Positions 9,131-18,200 of a stretch of DNA of 44,661 nt are shown here, piece after piece. Made by a program: the position numbers and the translations under genes. Location of the stretch: contig MFNE01000007.1 in assembly GCA_001783695.1 (NCBI GenBank), forward strand, positions 1-44,661, written 5' to 3'. Numbering within the stretch: the first letter of the stretch is position 1; each line of letters starts with the position of its first letter. The notes beneath the pieces were generated by a model, which saw only the letters and a list, made by a program, of their open reading frames with translations, did not search any database and was not told the origin of the DNA. This stretch comes from Candidatus Lambdaproteobacteria bacterium RIFOXYD2_FULL_50_16. Its GTDB lineage: Bacteria; SAR324; XYD2-FULL-50-16.

Positions 9131-9206
9131 TGGTGAGCCGGGGGGGGATCGAACCCACGACAACCTGATTAAAAGTCAGGTGCTCTACCAACTGAGCTAC
9201 CGGCCC
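9131..9206 (-). tRNA. tRNA-Lys (anticodon TTT)
   Basis: A 76-nt tRNA with encoded CCA. The acceptor GGGCCGG pairs with CCGGCTC (one G-U), the anticodon arm is CCTGA-CTTTTAA-TCAGG with anticodon TTT, and the discriminator is A. The T stem GTGGG / CCCCC contains a U50-C64 mismatch, because a run of eight G's on the plus strand (9140-9147) replaces the base that would restore the pair. It is first gene of the tRNA unit. Confidence 0.93.
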
Positions 9207-9224
9207 TCGCGCTGATATTTCGCC

Positions 9225-9253
9225 AGAGTAGGTAACCATACATGTTTAGTCAA
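9225..9253 (-). promoter_or_regulatory. Sigma70 promoter of the tRNA-Lys/tRNA-Glu unit
   Basis: On the minus strand TTGACT (9253-9248) and TACTCT (9230-9225) are spaced 17 bp apart, ending 18 bp upstream of the mature 5' end of tRNA-Lys (9206). The position and spacing are right for a short tRNA leader. Confidence 0.6.
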
Positions 9254-9368
9254 CCCTCTTTTTACCTCCTTTTTTAAAAGAGGCCCTTTTTGTGAAGAAA
9301 GATGACAAAGCCCACTATTTCGGGCACCATCCGATTGTTGATCTGGACTCCAATTAAAAGGATTTGTC

Positions 9369-11297
9369 TTGGAGCTTTTCTTAACTGCGTTGTTCCCCAT
9401 CTTTTTTTTGTTTCTGCCAGGTTTATCCCTGGCTAAGCTTGCCGCCAAAAGAGGTTGGATTGAGCGCGCGAGCTTTAGCGGCCTGATCCTTTTTGGTCTC
9501 ACCTTCCATTTATATTCTAGCCTCTTGTACCGACTGCTGGCCACCAGTTTAGGGGTGGGAATCTGGCCCTATTTTTTGGCTCATGGCGTTTTTTTGTGGA
9601 TACCCTTGAGTGCCTTAGCACAGCAAAAACGCCCCTGGAAGGATTGGCTAAAAACCCAGTTGTTCGAGCGCTGGCGACCTGAACAAAAAGCTATATTTAG
9701 AGTCTATGTCGCTCTAGTGGTGGTGCTAATAGCCATGATGCGCCATTACCTGATAAAACCTCTCCAATATTATTATGGAGACGAACTTTTTCGCTTGAGC
9801 TTCGCCAATTTTATTCCCGCCAGGTTTCCGCCCAAGGATTTTTTAACCTATTCCTCGCAAAACATTCACTATTACAGCATTGCTGAAGCTTGGACGGCCA
9901 ACATTGGGCAGTTTAGTGGTATGCCCATCCCCGAATTATATCTCCATTACTTGGTTTTTTTCCACTGGCTTTTATTGTTGGTGGGAGTCATCGGGTTATT
10001 GCTTGAAGGTGGGCAGTCCAAACCTTTACTGATTTTTGCATTAGTGTTGCTGTTTTTTTGGGTCCATGGTCCAGCTGGGGAACAAAAAATTTCCCATTTT
10101 GTCTTCCGCCAAAACAGCCTAGCTTTGGCAATTATGGCGCTTTCCAGCTTTGGTATATTTCGGTTTTATAAATCAGGTAGATATGTTTATTTTATTAGCG
10201 CAATTCTTTTAGCCTCCCTAGTGGTAGGGATCAAAACGGTGGGGATTATGCCTTTGGGGCTCTTGATTCCGGCAGTGGGTTTGGCGATGTTTATTAAAAA
10301 ACGATTGAGTTTCAGCAAACTGACCTTAGCAGGTATGCTCAGTTTGGGTTCAATCTTGTTTTGGTATTTTCTTGTTGTGGCAACTCCCGTAGAGGGTGAG
10401 TCGGCTTACTTGATGTTTGAGCCGCGCCATTATTGGTCCATGGCCTATGCTCGGAGGATCATTGAGCACCCCATGTTTTTATATCCGCCCATTGAGCAAT
10501 TTTTAGATCAAAATTTGGGCTTTGAGCCGAGACCCTTTTTACTGCCCCTGTTTTATAGCTTTGAATTTGTACTCCTGGCCATTGGGGCTTTGTGGGGTTA
10601 CCAACGTGACGAAAGGGCTGCGCTCGACATGCCTGGGGGTTTTCTTTTGGCAGGTGGGTTTTTAACTATGATGGTAATGACCTTATGGCGGTTTTCTATC
10701 TCTGAATCATCGACGGTATATTTTTTGATTTTCGGGAGTTGGGCGTTTAATTTAGGGGTGCTTTATCTATTTCACCGGGCGGTGCCCTTGGTGAGAGCCC
10801 GTCACGCCTTGGTCTATGTTTCGGTAATCCTAATTTTTGCTTTAAACGCTTATGCGGGTCAGTCGCTGCGCCATTTGTATGGTCCTGGCTCGCATGTGCA
10901 AACTAGCGATGAAGAGATGGAGGCCTACCGGATATTACGCGAGGAAACAGATCAACGCAGCTATGTTTATCACAATCAATATCGCCAAAAAAAGTTTAAC
11001 ATCCCCGCCCTAGCAGAACGGCGAGCGGTCATTTCCTATTTATATGATGGGGCGATTTTTCAATCAAAGGAACTTTATCTGGCCCGCTTCGCCGAAGCCG
11101 ACCGGTTCTTCGGTGGGCAGATGAGCCCCAAAGAGATGCAGCAAACCTTAGACCAGTATGAGGTTGACGCCCTGCTTTGGGATACCCAGGAGACCCCCCC
11201 AATGGACCTTGAGTTTGCCGGGTTTGTTAAACGAATTGACCACCCTCACCTCAAGCTTTGGTTACGGCTGAATCCTCTAGCTGGCAGGACTCAATGA
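9369..11297 (+). CDS. Multi-pass membrane protein, GT-C-type glycosyltransferase candidate (paralogue 1)
   Basis: A 642-aa protein with about 12 hydrophobic helices from residue 1 to about 500 and a soluble C-terminal tail of about 140 residues. After the third or fourth helix comes YYYGDELFRLSFANF, an acidic motif in the place where GT-C glycosyltransferases carry their catalytic Asp/Glu pair, followed by a conserved aromatic stretch. I do not recognise a named family; the GT-C call rests on topology and that motif. The start is a TTG with an AAAAGGA ribosome-binding sequence six bases upstream; there is no ATG nearby. Its stop overlaps the next gene's start (ATGA), and the next gene is a paralogue. 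A lipid-linked sugar would be the expected donor. Confidence 0.6.
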   Translation: MELFLTALFPIFFLFLPGLSLAKLAAKRGWIERASFSGLILFGLTFHLYSSLLYRLLATSLGVGIWPYFLAHGVFLWIPLSALAQQKRPWKDWLKTQLFERWRPEQKAIFRVYVALVVVLIAMMRHYLIKPLQYYYGDELFRLSFANFIPARFPPKDFLTYSSQNIHYYSIAEAWTANIGQFSGMPIPELYLHYLVFFHWLLLLVGVIGLLLEGGQSKPLLIFALVLLFFWVHGPAGEQKISHFVFRQNSLALAIMALSSFGIFRFYKSGRYVYFISAILLASLVVGIKTVGIMPLGLLIPAVGLAMFIKKRLSFSKLTLAGMLSLGSILFWYFLVVATPVEGESAYLMFEPRHYWSMAYARRIIEHPMFLYPPIEQFLDQNLGFEPRPFLLPLFYSFEFVLLAIGALWGYQRDERAALDMPGGFLLAGGFLTMMVMTLWRFSISESSTVYFLIFGSWAFNLGVLYLFHRAVPLVRARHALVYVSVILIFALNAYAGQSLRHLYGPGSHVQTSDEEMEAYRILREETDQRSYVYHNQYRQKKFNIPALAERRAVISYLYDGAIFQSKELYLARFAEADRFFGGQMSPKEMQQTLDQYEVDALLWDTQETPPMDLEFAGFVKRIDHPHLKLWLRLNPLAGRTQ

Positions 11298-13165
11298 GCG
11301 AATTAATCCTGCTTAGCTTATACGCACTCCTGTTTGTGCTCCTGCCGGGGGACTATTTTTTGCGTTTTGGGGAAAGGTGGAAGTTGTGGAAATTTACGGG
11401 AATATTGCCTAGATTGGCCTTGGGATTAACCTTCCATGGATATGGGTTGTTGTTTTTTTATGTATTGATGCCCACCAATGCGGCCCCTTGGTTTTTGAGT
11501 GTTCACTTGGTTTTTTTCTGGCTTAACCGAGAAACCCTTAAACCAAAACGGGTAGTTGCAGGTATATTTTCTCTTTTTACCTATCACCGATTAGGCGCGA
11601 TTGGTTTTTCTGGGTTAACGTTGGTCTTGTTTTATGCACTTACAGGTCAAGCCGTTCAAGACCCGCTCTGGTCGTTTCAACCCAATGAACTAGAGGCGCT
11701 AAGCCGAGTAGTCTCCCACCAGTTACAATGGCCGCCAACGGACTTTTTCTTTGCTACAAACCTCACAGTTGCCCCGTTTTATTTAAGCGAGCTTTGGGGG
11801 GCAAACCTCTATTGGTTTAGTGGGATTGAGTTGCAAGCCCTTTATTTTCGTTATCAAGTGTTGGCCGCTTGGATGATTATTTATTTCGGTTTTATAGGAC
11901 TGGTACAAATACAAAAAGAGCGGCACCTATTGGCCTGGGTGTTGTTCTTTATGTGGTTTTTTGTTGCTGGGGCGGCTACTCCAAGCCGTTTAGTGCTCCT
12001 AAGTCAACCTCGGTTTGCCTTCGGTTTTGGGCTTTTGCTTTTGGCGATAAACTTTTTGTTCCATTTTCGACGCCACCAAGATTGGGGTTCGTTTTTGGTG
12101 TTTTGTTTACTGGCGCCGTTGGTTTTATTGGCTCAACCGTTGTTAATACTAGGATTAGGTCTGCCCCCGTTTTTTATGGGTTTTTATTGGATAAGACAAA
12201 AAAGGACTTGGCCACCCAAGTCGCTGGCTTTTGCGCTGCTATTACCTTTGATGGTGATGGCCGGGTTATACACCTATGGGCAAGGTAAAAATATTGGATT
12301 GCCCGATATCCGGGTTTATCTAAGTGGAATCAACCCTCAAGCCTCTATTCTAGTGGACCGCGCGGTTGACCTGCCCAATGGAGCCCTGCTCAATTTGAAA
12401 AAAAATGCCGCTAAGTTGCATAGGCCGGGGCTGGTATATCTAATGTTGCCCTTTTTTTTAAGTGTGGAAGCACTGCTTTTGATTCTTAGTGCTCGCGCGA
12501 TTAAACGGCCCAAACCTTCCGGTTTTTTTGAACCAGGCCAATTGGCCTTGCTGGTCTCGTCCATTGCGATTTACTTTGTTTATATCAAAGTCTCTTTAAT
12601 CCCCGATCCTCAAGTTAGCGATTACCACTTGGTCTTGTTTACCTTCTTTTTTGGGCTCGTGGCGGCAGCCCAGTTCCAGGCGGTTGCCTCAAGTTGGTGG
12701 CAACGAAATTCAGTTTGGCTGGTGGTCAGTCTAATCTTATTAAGCTTCAATCAATACCTCTGGCGTGACCTGGGGCATCTACGCGGTGAGCCCGTAGATG
12801 GTAAGCCAGTTTTAGGCTGGGAGGAAGGATTGGCCGAGATAAAAGCCCGGACGGACCGTTCTAAACGCTTTTTACACAACCAGATCAACGCCCCTGGAAG
12901 CCATGCTTGGCCCATACTGGCCCAGCGTGCTTCCGCCGCCACCGGGGACGACAGCCAATGGGACTCGAACCCGCAAAAACAACTACGTGAAAAAGCTGAG
13001 GCCATTTTAGCGGGCAGTTTAAAGGGAGCGGCAGCGGCCAAGCTCCTAGAAGAGTGGCAGGTGGAAGCACTGTTGATATCGGGCCCTAGCCCCCAAGACT
13101 GGCAGGCCTTGGGGTTTAGCCCGGTCTGGGATATGGCGTCGGTAACGCTATGGATCAAACCTTAG
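11294..13165 (+). CDS. Multi-pass membrane protein, GT-C-type candidate (paralogue 2)
   Basis: A 623-aa protein with the same plan as its neighbour: about 12 hydrophobic helices, then a soluble tail. Corresponding blocks can be laid side by side: PNELEALSRVVSHQLQWPPT opposite the first paralogue's GDELFRLSF block, the SELWGANLYWFSG block opposite AEAWTANIGQFSG, and a C-terminal EWQVEALLISG opposite QYEVDALLWD. The Asp of the first paralogue's GDE motif is Asn here (PNE), which could weaken or change catalysis. I use the ATG at 11294, which overlaps the upstream TGA as ATGA, rather than a TTG at 11258. The two probably arose by tandem duplication and may act as a pair. No named family recognised. 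Confidence 0.6.
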   Translation: MSELILLSLYALLFVLLPGDYFLRFGERWKLWKFTGILPRLALGLTFHGYGLLFFYVLMPTNAAPWFLSVHLVFFWLNRETLKPKRVVAGIFSLFTYHRLGAIGFSGLTLVLFYALTGQAVQDPLWSFQPNELEALSRVVSHQLQWPPTDFFFATNLTVAPFYLSELWGANLYWFSGIELQALYFRYQVLAAWMIIYFGFIGLVQIQKERHLLAWVLFFMWFFVAGAATPSRLVLLSQPRFAFGFGLLLLAINFLFHFRRHQDWGSFLVFCLLAPLVLLAQPLLILGLGLPPFFMGFYWIRQKRTWPPKSLAFALLLPLMVMAGLYTYGQGKNIGLPDIRVYLSGINPQASILVDRAVDLPNGALLNLKKNAAKLHRPGLVYLMLPFFLSVEALLLILSARAIKRPKPSGFFEPGQLALLVSSIAIYFVYIKVSLIPDPQVSDYHLVLFTFFFGLVAAAQFQAVASSWWQRNSVWLVVSLILLSFNQYLWRDLGHLRGEPVDGKPVLGWEEGLAEIKARTDRSKRFLHNQINAPGSHAWPILAQRASAATGDDSQWDSNPQKQLREKAEAILAGSLKGAAAAKLLEEWQVEALLISGPSPQDWQALGFSPVWDMASVTLWIKP

Positions 13166-13168
13166 CGC

Positions 13169-13723
13169 CTAAATCTGGGGGAGTTGGGGCGTCCTTAAAC
13201 AGGTAACCAAAAGCTGGTTGGAGCCTTGAGCGTAGTCTTTGCAAATCGCCCATCTTTGGGGGCTCGCTTCTATTTGGGGTAAACTTAGCTTAGCCTTGGT
13301 TTCCAAGTCCATACAGGTGGTGCGGGCTGAGCGATTAACCTGATTGCAATAAAGCTCTGGACTAAATCCAGGGGTTAGGGAGGAGTCTTCGACCGATGGG
13401 CTAAACAAACCATTTGTGGCCGGTTTAGATTGCTGGGATAACATAAAGGTCAAAATTGCCAGATAACCCACAGCACCTAAAAATACAGCCCGCCAATCAA
13501 AGGCCCGTTGACCAATCGGCAACTCACGGTTGGCCCTGAATCCTGCATAGACTGAAACGCCCAAAGCCAAAACCGGCACGAGGCTAACCAGCATAAACAC
13601 GAGCCCTCGTAAATATTGACCGTAGCCGATGTAGTAAAAGGGCGCGAAAAAAAAGGCGATCAAATTAAAGGGCTTGACCGGCGGTGGCTCGGGGTCAGAT
13701 TTTAATTCTTCCCATTGGTTCAT
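13169..13723 (-). CDS. DUF2628-like small membrane protein
   Basis: A 184-aa protein with an N-terminal FNLIAFFFAPFYYIGYGQYL block followed by hydrophobic helices, as in DUF2628 proteins of unknown function, then a third membrane segment (about residues 85-105) and a soluble tail of about 80 residues with four cysteines (ELYCNQ, TTCMDLE, ICKDYA, VTCLRTP), probably outside the membrane and able to form two disulfides. It is the last gene of the seven-gene operon: its ATG overlaps the stop of the polymerase-like gene (ATGA). It ends three bases from the convergent GT-C gene. Confidence 0.6.
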   Translation of the reverse strand: MNQWEELKSDPEPPPVKPFNLIAFFFAPFYYIGYGQYLRGLVFMLVSLVPVLALGVSVYAGFRANRELPIGQRAFDWRAVFLGAVGYLAILTFMLSQQSKPATNGLFSPSVEDSSLTPGFSPELYCNQVNRSARTTCMDLETKAKLSLPQIEASPQRWAICKDYAQGSNQLLVTCLRTPQLPQI

Positions 13724-14934
13724 GCGGGGGCCTCGATGGTTAATTCAAGTGGTTCTGCGTTATGGCGATAACACAAAAAGCTAAGGGCAATGGCGGTTAA
13801 AAACAAAGGGTACCAGAAAAAATCGAAGGTTAGGCTAAAATAAAGGAAAAAAAGTAAAAGCGGAAAGTTATGGCGCGAATAATAATAAAGCAACCAAGCA
13901 AAAAAACAAAATAATAACAAACCTCTACTAAAAATAACCTGCACCACCCCAGCAGTCGCGCCCCCTTGGATCAACTCCTTCATGGGTAGGATCCCGATCC
14001 CAAAAAACATCTCCCAGAGGTTTAGTTCTAGGTATTTATTCAGTACTAAGACCAACCGATCAATCCTAACCAACGCAGAGCTATTAGGAAGCGCGTCTGG
14101 GTTAAAAACGATATAGACTATTGGGGGGAAGGCGAAAATAAAGATTAAAAAAGCCACCAATCCCAAACCAATTCGAGCCTTTTTGATCCACACAAAACCA
14201 AACCACAAGGCGAGGTAGAGATAGAAAGTATAACTTAAGCTCAAGATTCCCGCCAGTGTGGCAATTAAAGCATAGCGCCGGGCGTGTTTGGCTTCTATAA
14301 ACAGGTCTCGGGCCATAAACAGGTTGAGCCCGCAGAAAAAAGCAAACAGTCCAGGCTCGTCGATCCAACCGGTATATCGGGGCAGCCAGATCCCCAATAT
14401 GTTTTTTTGCAGCAGGTTACCCACTAACGGATGGAACTGGTAGGGATATCCGAGTGGGTAAGGGAAGGCTCGGAAACTCAAAATCCCAAAGAGATGTGCC
14501 GCTACCGCCAAAAAAGACATGGCAAAAAAGCTAAGCCATAACCAAATCCATAGACGCCTAACCCAAAGGTATAGATTCAGATACCGATCCATTACCCGAA
14601 TGAGTAAAACAAAATATAACATCTTGTTAAAAAAGGAAAAAACCTGCTCTGGCTGGTCGCCGCCGAAGAGTCCATATAGGCCAACAAAAAAGCTCGCCCA
14701 AAGGAGTTGGGGCGCAACCCCAAATCCGTTATTCAACCAATAAGCACTAAGCAGTAAAACCAGCGTTAAGGCCTCAACCAGTAACCTAACCATCGGTGGG
14801 AAAGCGACGTGACTCACAAAGGGCGGGTACAGCATTTGGTAAGTAAATATTACGCCTGCCAATAAGACCGTGGCCAAGGTAAAGTCGGGTTTGCTAAAGA
14901 GTCTTGGGGTTGAATAAACTTGGAGCGATTCCAT
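13720..14934 (-). CDS. O-antigen polymerase/ligase-like membrane protein
   Basis: A 404-aa inner-membrane protein with 10-12 helices and one longer periplasmic loop (about residues 140-190) containing YTGWIDEPGLFAFFCGLN. An Arg/Gly-rich loop followed by an EPG motif at the start of a helix is typical of Wzy-type O-antigen and exopolysaccharide polymerases. The call is therefore a surface-glycan polymerase or ligase; the substrate is unknown. I use the ATG at 14934, two bases after the STAS stop, rather than an upstream start at 14982 inside the STAS gene. It overlaps the DUF2628 gene downstream. Its place behind the kinase-like and STAS genes suggests that polymer synthesis is under their control. 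Confidence 0.6.
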   Translation of the reverse strand: MESLQVYSTPRLFSKPDFTLATVLLAGVIFTYQMLYPPFVSHVAFPPMVRLLVEALTLVLLLSAYWLNNGFGVAPQLLWASFFVGLYGLFGGDQPEQVFSFFNKMLYFVLLIRVMDRYLNLYLWVRRLWIWLWLSFFAMSFLAVAAHLFGILSFRAFPYPLGYPYQFHPLVGNLLQKNILGIWLPRYTGWIDEPGLFAFFCGLNLFMARDLFIEAKHARRYALIATLAGILSLSYTFYLYLALWFGFVWIKKARIGLGLVAFLIFIFAFPPIVYIVFNPDALPNSSALVRIDRLVLVLNKYLELNLWEMFFGIGILPMKELIQGGATAGVVQVIFSRGLLLFCFFAWLLYYYSRHNFPLLLFFLYFSLTFDFFWYPLFLTAIALSFLCYRHNAEPLELTIEAPA

Positions 14935-14936
14935 AG

Positions 14937-15266
14937 TTACAATGCCAGATAAGCAAGGGCGGCTTCTGTAGAAACAAAACACTTAAGCACTTGATCTAGC
15001 CGAGTAATCATAAACAAGTGGAGCAGGTTGGGCCTAAGGCCACAAAGAGCCAATTTTTTGCCCGATTGCCCGAGCCGTTTGTATAAAAAAACCAAAAAAC
15101 TAAACCCAGCGGCATCAATGGTTTGTAATTGGGCGCAGTTGAGCACCACGCCAGGTCCTGGCTGGGTGAGAATCCACTCGATTTTTTGGTTTAACTCGGC
15201 TTTTTCTAAAGGGCCAGTTAGATGGATCAAAAGCGCCCCCGCAACCTGTTCAAAGCTAGGGTTCAC
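14937..15266 (-). CDS. STAS-domain (anti-anti-sigma-like) protein without a phosphorylatable serine
   Basis: A 109-aa single STAS domain: an N-terminal strand, then GPGVVLNCAQLQTIDAAGFS and FLVFLYKRLGQSGKKLAL, as in SpoIIAA/RsbV anti-sigma-factor antagonists. In those proteins a Ser in the D-S-S/T-G motif is phosphorylated by the partner kinase. Here the motif is D-A-A-G, so the usual switch residue is absent and the protein may be permanently in the unphosphorylated form or serve as a scaffold. The start is GTG, overlapping the stop of the large pseudokinase gene as GTGA. No anti-sigma kinase of the RsbW type is in the window. Confidence 0.8.
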   Translation of the reverse strand: MNPSFEQVAGALLIHLTGPLEKAELNQKIEWILTQPGPGVVLNCAQLQTIDAAGFSFLVFLYKRLGQSGKKLALCGLRPNLLHLFMITRLDQVLKCFVSTEAALAYLAL

Positions 15267-18200
15267 TTGATAGCCAGTTGACGTTGCAGTTGGTCAATGC
15301 GTTTTTCTAATTCTAACTTGGAGCTACGCAGTTCTTCGGTGGTCTGGGCCAAACTAGCATAGAGACTGGAATTTTCAAGGGAAATCGCTACCTGCGCGAT
15401 TAGCAACTTTAGGAATTCGACCCGTTGTTTGCTAAAGGCATGGGTCGCAAGATTATTCTCTAAATACAATAATCCCAATGTTTTACCGTGATTGATTACG
15501 GGCAGGGCTAAAATAGACTTTGGCTTCTCCGTTTTTACATAAGGATCGAAGGCAAACAGCGAATCCACCCTGGCATCGTCGATAGCCACAATCTTGCTCG
15601 TCCGGGTGGCGTAAGAGACCACGGCTTTGGAAAGGCCTTGGCACTCCTCAAATTTGATCGAGCAGAGCTTTACCGGGGGGTCTTGGCCCATAAAACCCTG
15701 GGCGCGAACTATATAATTGAGTTTTTGGTTCAGTAGAAAAAATCCCTTTTGCGCCCCGGCGTTTTCCAAGAGTACTTTGAGCATCTTTTGGATCAGGCGG
15801 GCTTGGTCGAATTCCAGACTAAGGGTTTCTTGGGTGCGGCTTAGGGTGGTGATATCAAAAGTTTCGGTTTTATTTTGGCTGCTTGGGGCCTGTTGGGCAT
15901 AGTTTTGGTTGAGGTAAGGGCCAAGTTCTGCGGCCAATTGTTCCAGCTTGGCCTTCGCCCCCCAACGGATATAGTTAACCTGTGCTTCACCCAGGTAGGC
16001 ACGGGCAATAATAGGTTTGTTTTTGCTTAAGTAATAGCGAGCGGCCCGCTCAAAAGCTAGCGCCAGAATATGGGTACGGTCTTGGGAGATAGCCGCGTCA
16101 ATCGCTTGATCAAAAAGGTTAATGGCCTCTAAAAAGTTTCCAGAAACGGCCGACATCTCCGCGCACACCAAGAGGTAACGATCATTAAAGTTAATCGGAC
16201 AAGCAATGGCCAACTTGGCCAACTTGTCTCGGTTACCCTTTAAAATATCCCAATACCTTTTGCGTTCTTCAGAGCTGAGGTTGGGGTAGTTGGCCAGGAC
16301 AATCATTGAGTAATAAAAATAATGCTCTGGCACACTCAATTGGCCGTAGTTAAAGATCAGCCGGTCTGACTTTAAAATTAGCTGCATCGCTTGGGGTTGA
16401 TCTCCCATAAAATAATGCAGTTGAGCTTGAATCAAATAATACCATTGCAAAGGCATCTGGTTTCGAGAACTCCGCAAGGCGTCCTCTAAGGGTTGATCAG
16501 GAGCGGTGGTTAACTGGTAATTGGGGTCAGCGAGACCTAAAAAAAGTTTGGTCATCACCATCATATGTTCGAGGTCGGGGTTGCCGACCTGATGCGCGAA
16601 GTCGTCGTGTTTACTAACCTCCATGGCTAGCCCGTCTAACGGGGTTCCAGCCAAAATATGGGTAAATAACAAAAACTCCACTGCCGAAGCGGCCCCGATC
16701 AAATCTCCAATCCGGTTACCCAAACTTACAGCCCCTTCTAAACCCACAATTGATTCGGTAGCGCTGGTCTTCCAATGGTTGATATAGGCGTAAAATAGGA
16801 AGTTTAGCTTGCTCGAATCGAGCCGATTTTTAAACCGGCGGTTGAGTTCGATTGCCATTCGCCCCATGGCATGGCCCCGTTGGTAGTCTTCTAGGCCCGA
16901 ACAAAGAAGCACCGCAAAGTTCATATAGCCAAACGCCGAACTCTGCGAGTTTCCTTGATTTAGGCTAGTCTCGACCATCTTTAGGGTCAAATAGATCCAT
17001 AGGCTCCGGCGGGCAAGACTGGCAGCAGGAATCAGGTTGCTAATTAACTTCATCAGGGCCTGATCGCCGGGACCTTCCATCTCCTTTAAAAAAGGCAGGG
17101 TCTCAATCTTCTGCGCGCCCAGTCGGGCCTGCAACTCGGCCATTTTGACTTGAATAACAATATGTACTTCTGCTTCGTTGGGTGGGATCGGCTCTTTAGA
17201 AAATCGGTTAATCGATTCAACCCCAACCTCTAAGGCCTGCTTGAGGTCGCCGGCTTTAATAAAGAGGTTTAACTTAATGTTGATCACCTCTTCACGTTCT
17301 TGGTCGGTCTTTAAGTGATCGTATAAAATGTTAAAAATGGGTTTAAACGCTTCGGTGTTGCCTGTATAATATTCGGCCTCTGCTCGGCGGACATAAAGTT
17401 CTTTGATTAGCTGATAATCGGTTTCCCAGTTGGAATCGTCGAGCAACTCGGTTCCGCGCATGTAATATTCCCAAGCCGTATCATAGGCGGCGCGGCCCCG
17501 AGCCAGATTGCCGGCGGTAAGGTTGAGTTGAGCCAACTGCTGGCGGTCTTTGGGGTTTGTGACTAGTTCGACCGCCTGATTAAGCTGGGCGACGGTTTTA
17601 TAAACCCAATCCTCCCCTTCAGGTGTTGGGCGGTTTTCTAAGAGTTGTTTGCCAATCGTAAAGTGGCATTGGCGGCGACCGCCTGATTCCCAAAGGCTTA
17701 AAGCGGCCTTGTGGACGCGGTCGTGAAGAAAATGAAAGACCCCCGTGGCGTGAGGACGGCTTTCTTCGATTACCATTCCTTTGTGAAGGGGGGCTTTAAG
17801 AGCCGCCCAGACCTGCTCTAAACTCCAGCCTAAGGCCAAAGAAAGGGTTTTAAGTTCAAATTCGGTACCAATACAGGCGGCGGTTTTAACCACCACCACC
17901 GATTGTTCGGGCAGATTTTTTATTTTGTTGCCCAAAAGCTCAATTACATCATTAGAAAGCGCTTCTTTGTTGATCTGTTTTAGGTCCCATTGCCAAAGCT
18001 GCTTTGTTTCATTGTAGGTGATAAGCCCGCGCTCGATTAACAACGAAAGCAGTTGTTTAACAAAAAACGGGTTCCCATTGGTTTTTTGCAAAAACATCTT
18101 GGTGAGTTCGCCAAAGTCTTGTTTGGAATCAAAAGCTTCGGAAAACATATCCTTAAGGTCACGAATACCCAACGGGCGAACCTTGGTCTCCTGGCTAATT

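Noticed and set aside
9044-9206. tRNA-adjacent attachment site of an integrated element
   Set aside because: No integrase and no repeated tRNA 3' end are visible within the window.
9003-9239. Small plus and minus frames over the tRNA pair
   Set aside because: The DNA is fully explained by tRNA-Glu and tRNA-Lys with their promoter and terminator; such frames are commonly mis-annotated over tRNA genes.
14937-14982. Upstream start for the polymerase-like gene at 14982
   Set aside because: It would place 16 polar residues, including a Cys/Arg-rich segment, before the first helix and overlap the STAS gene by 46 nt; the ATG two bases after the STAS stop fits better.
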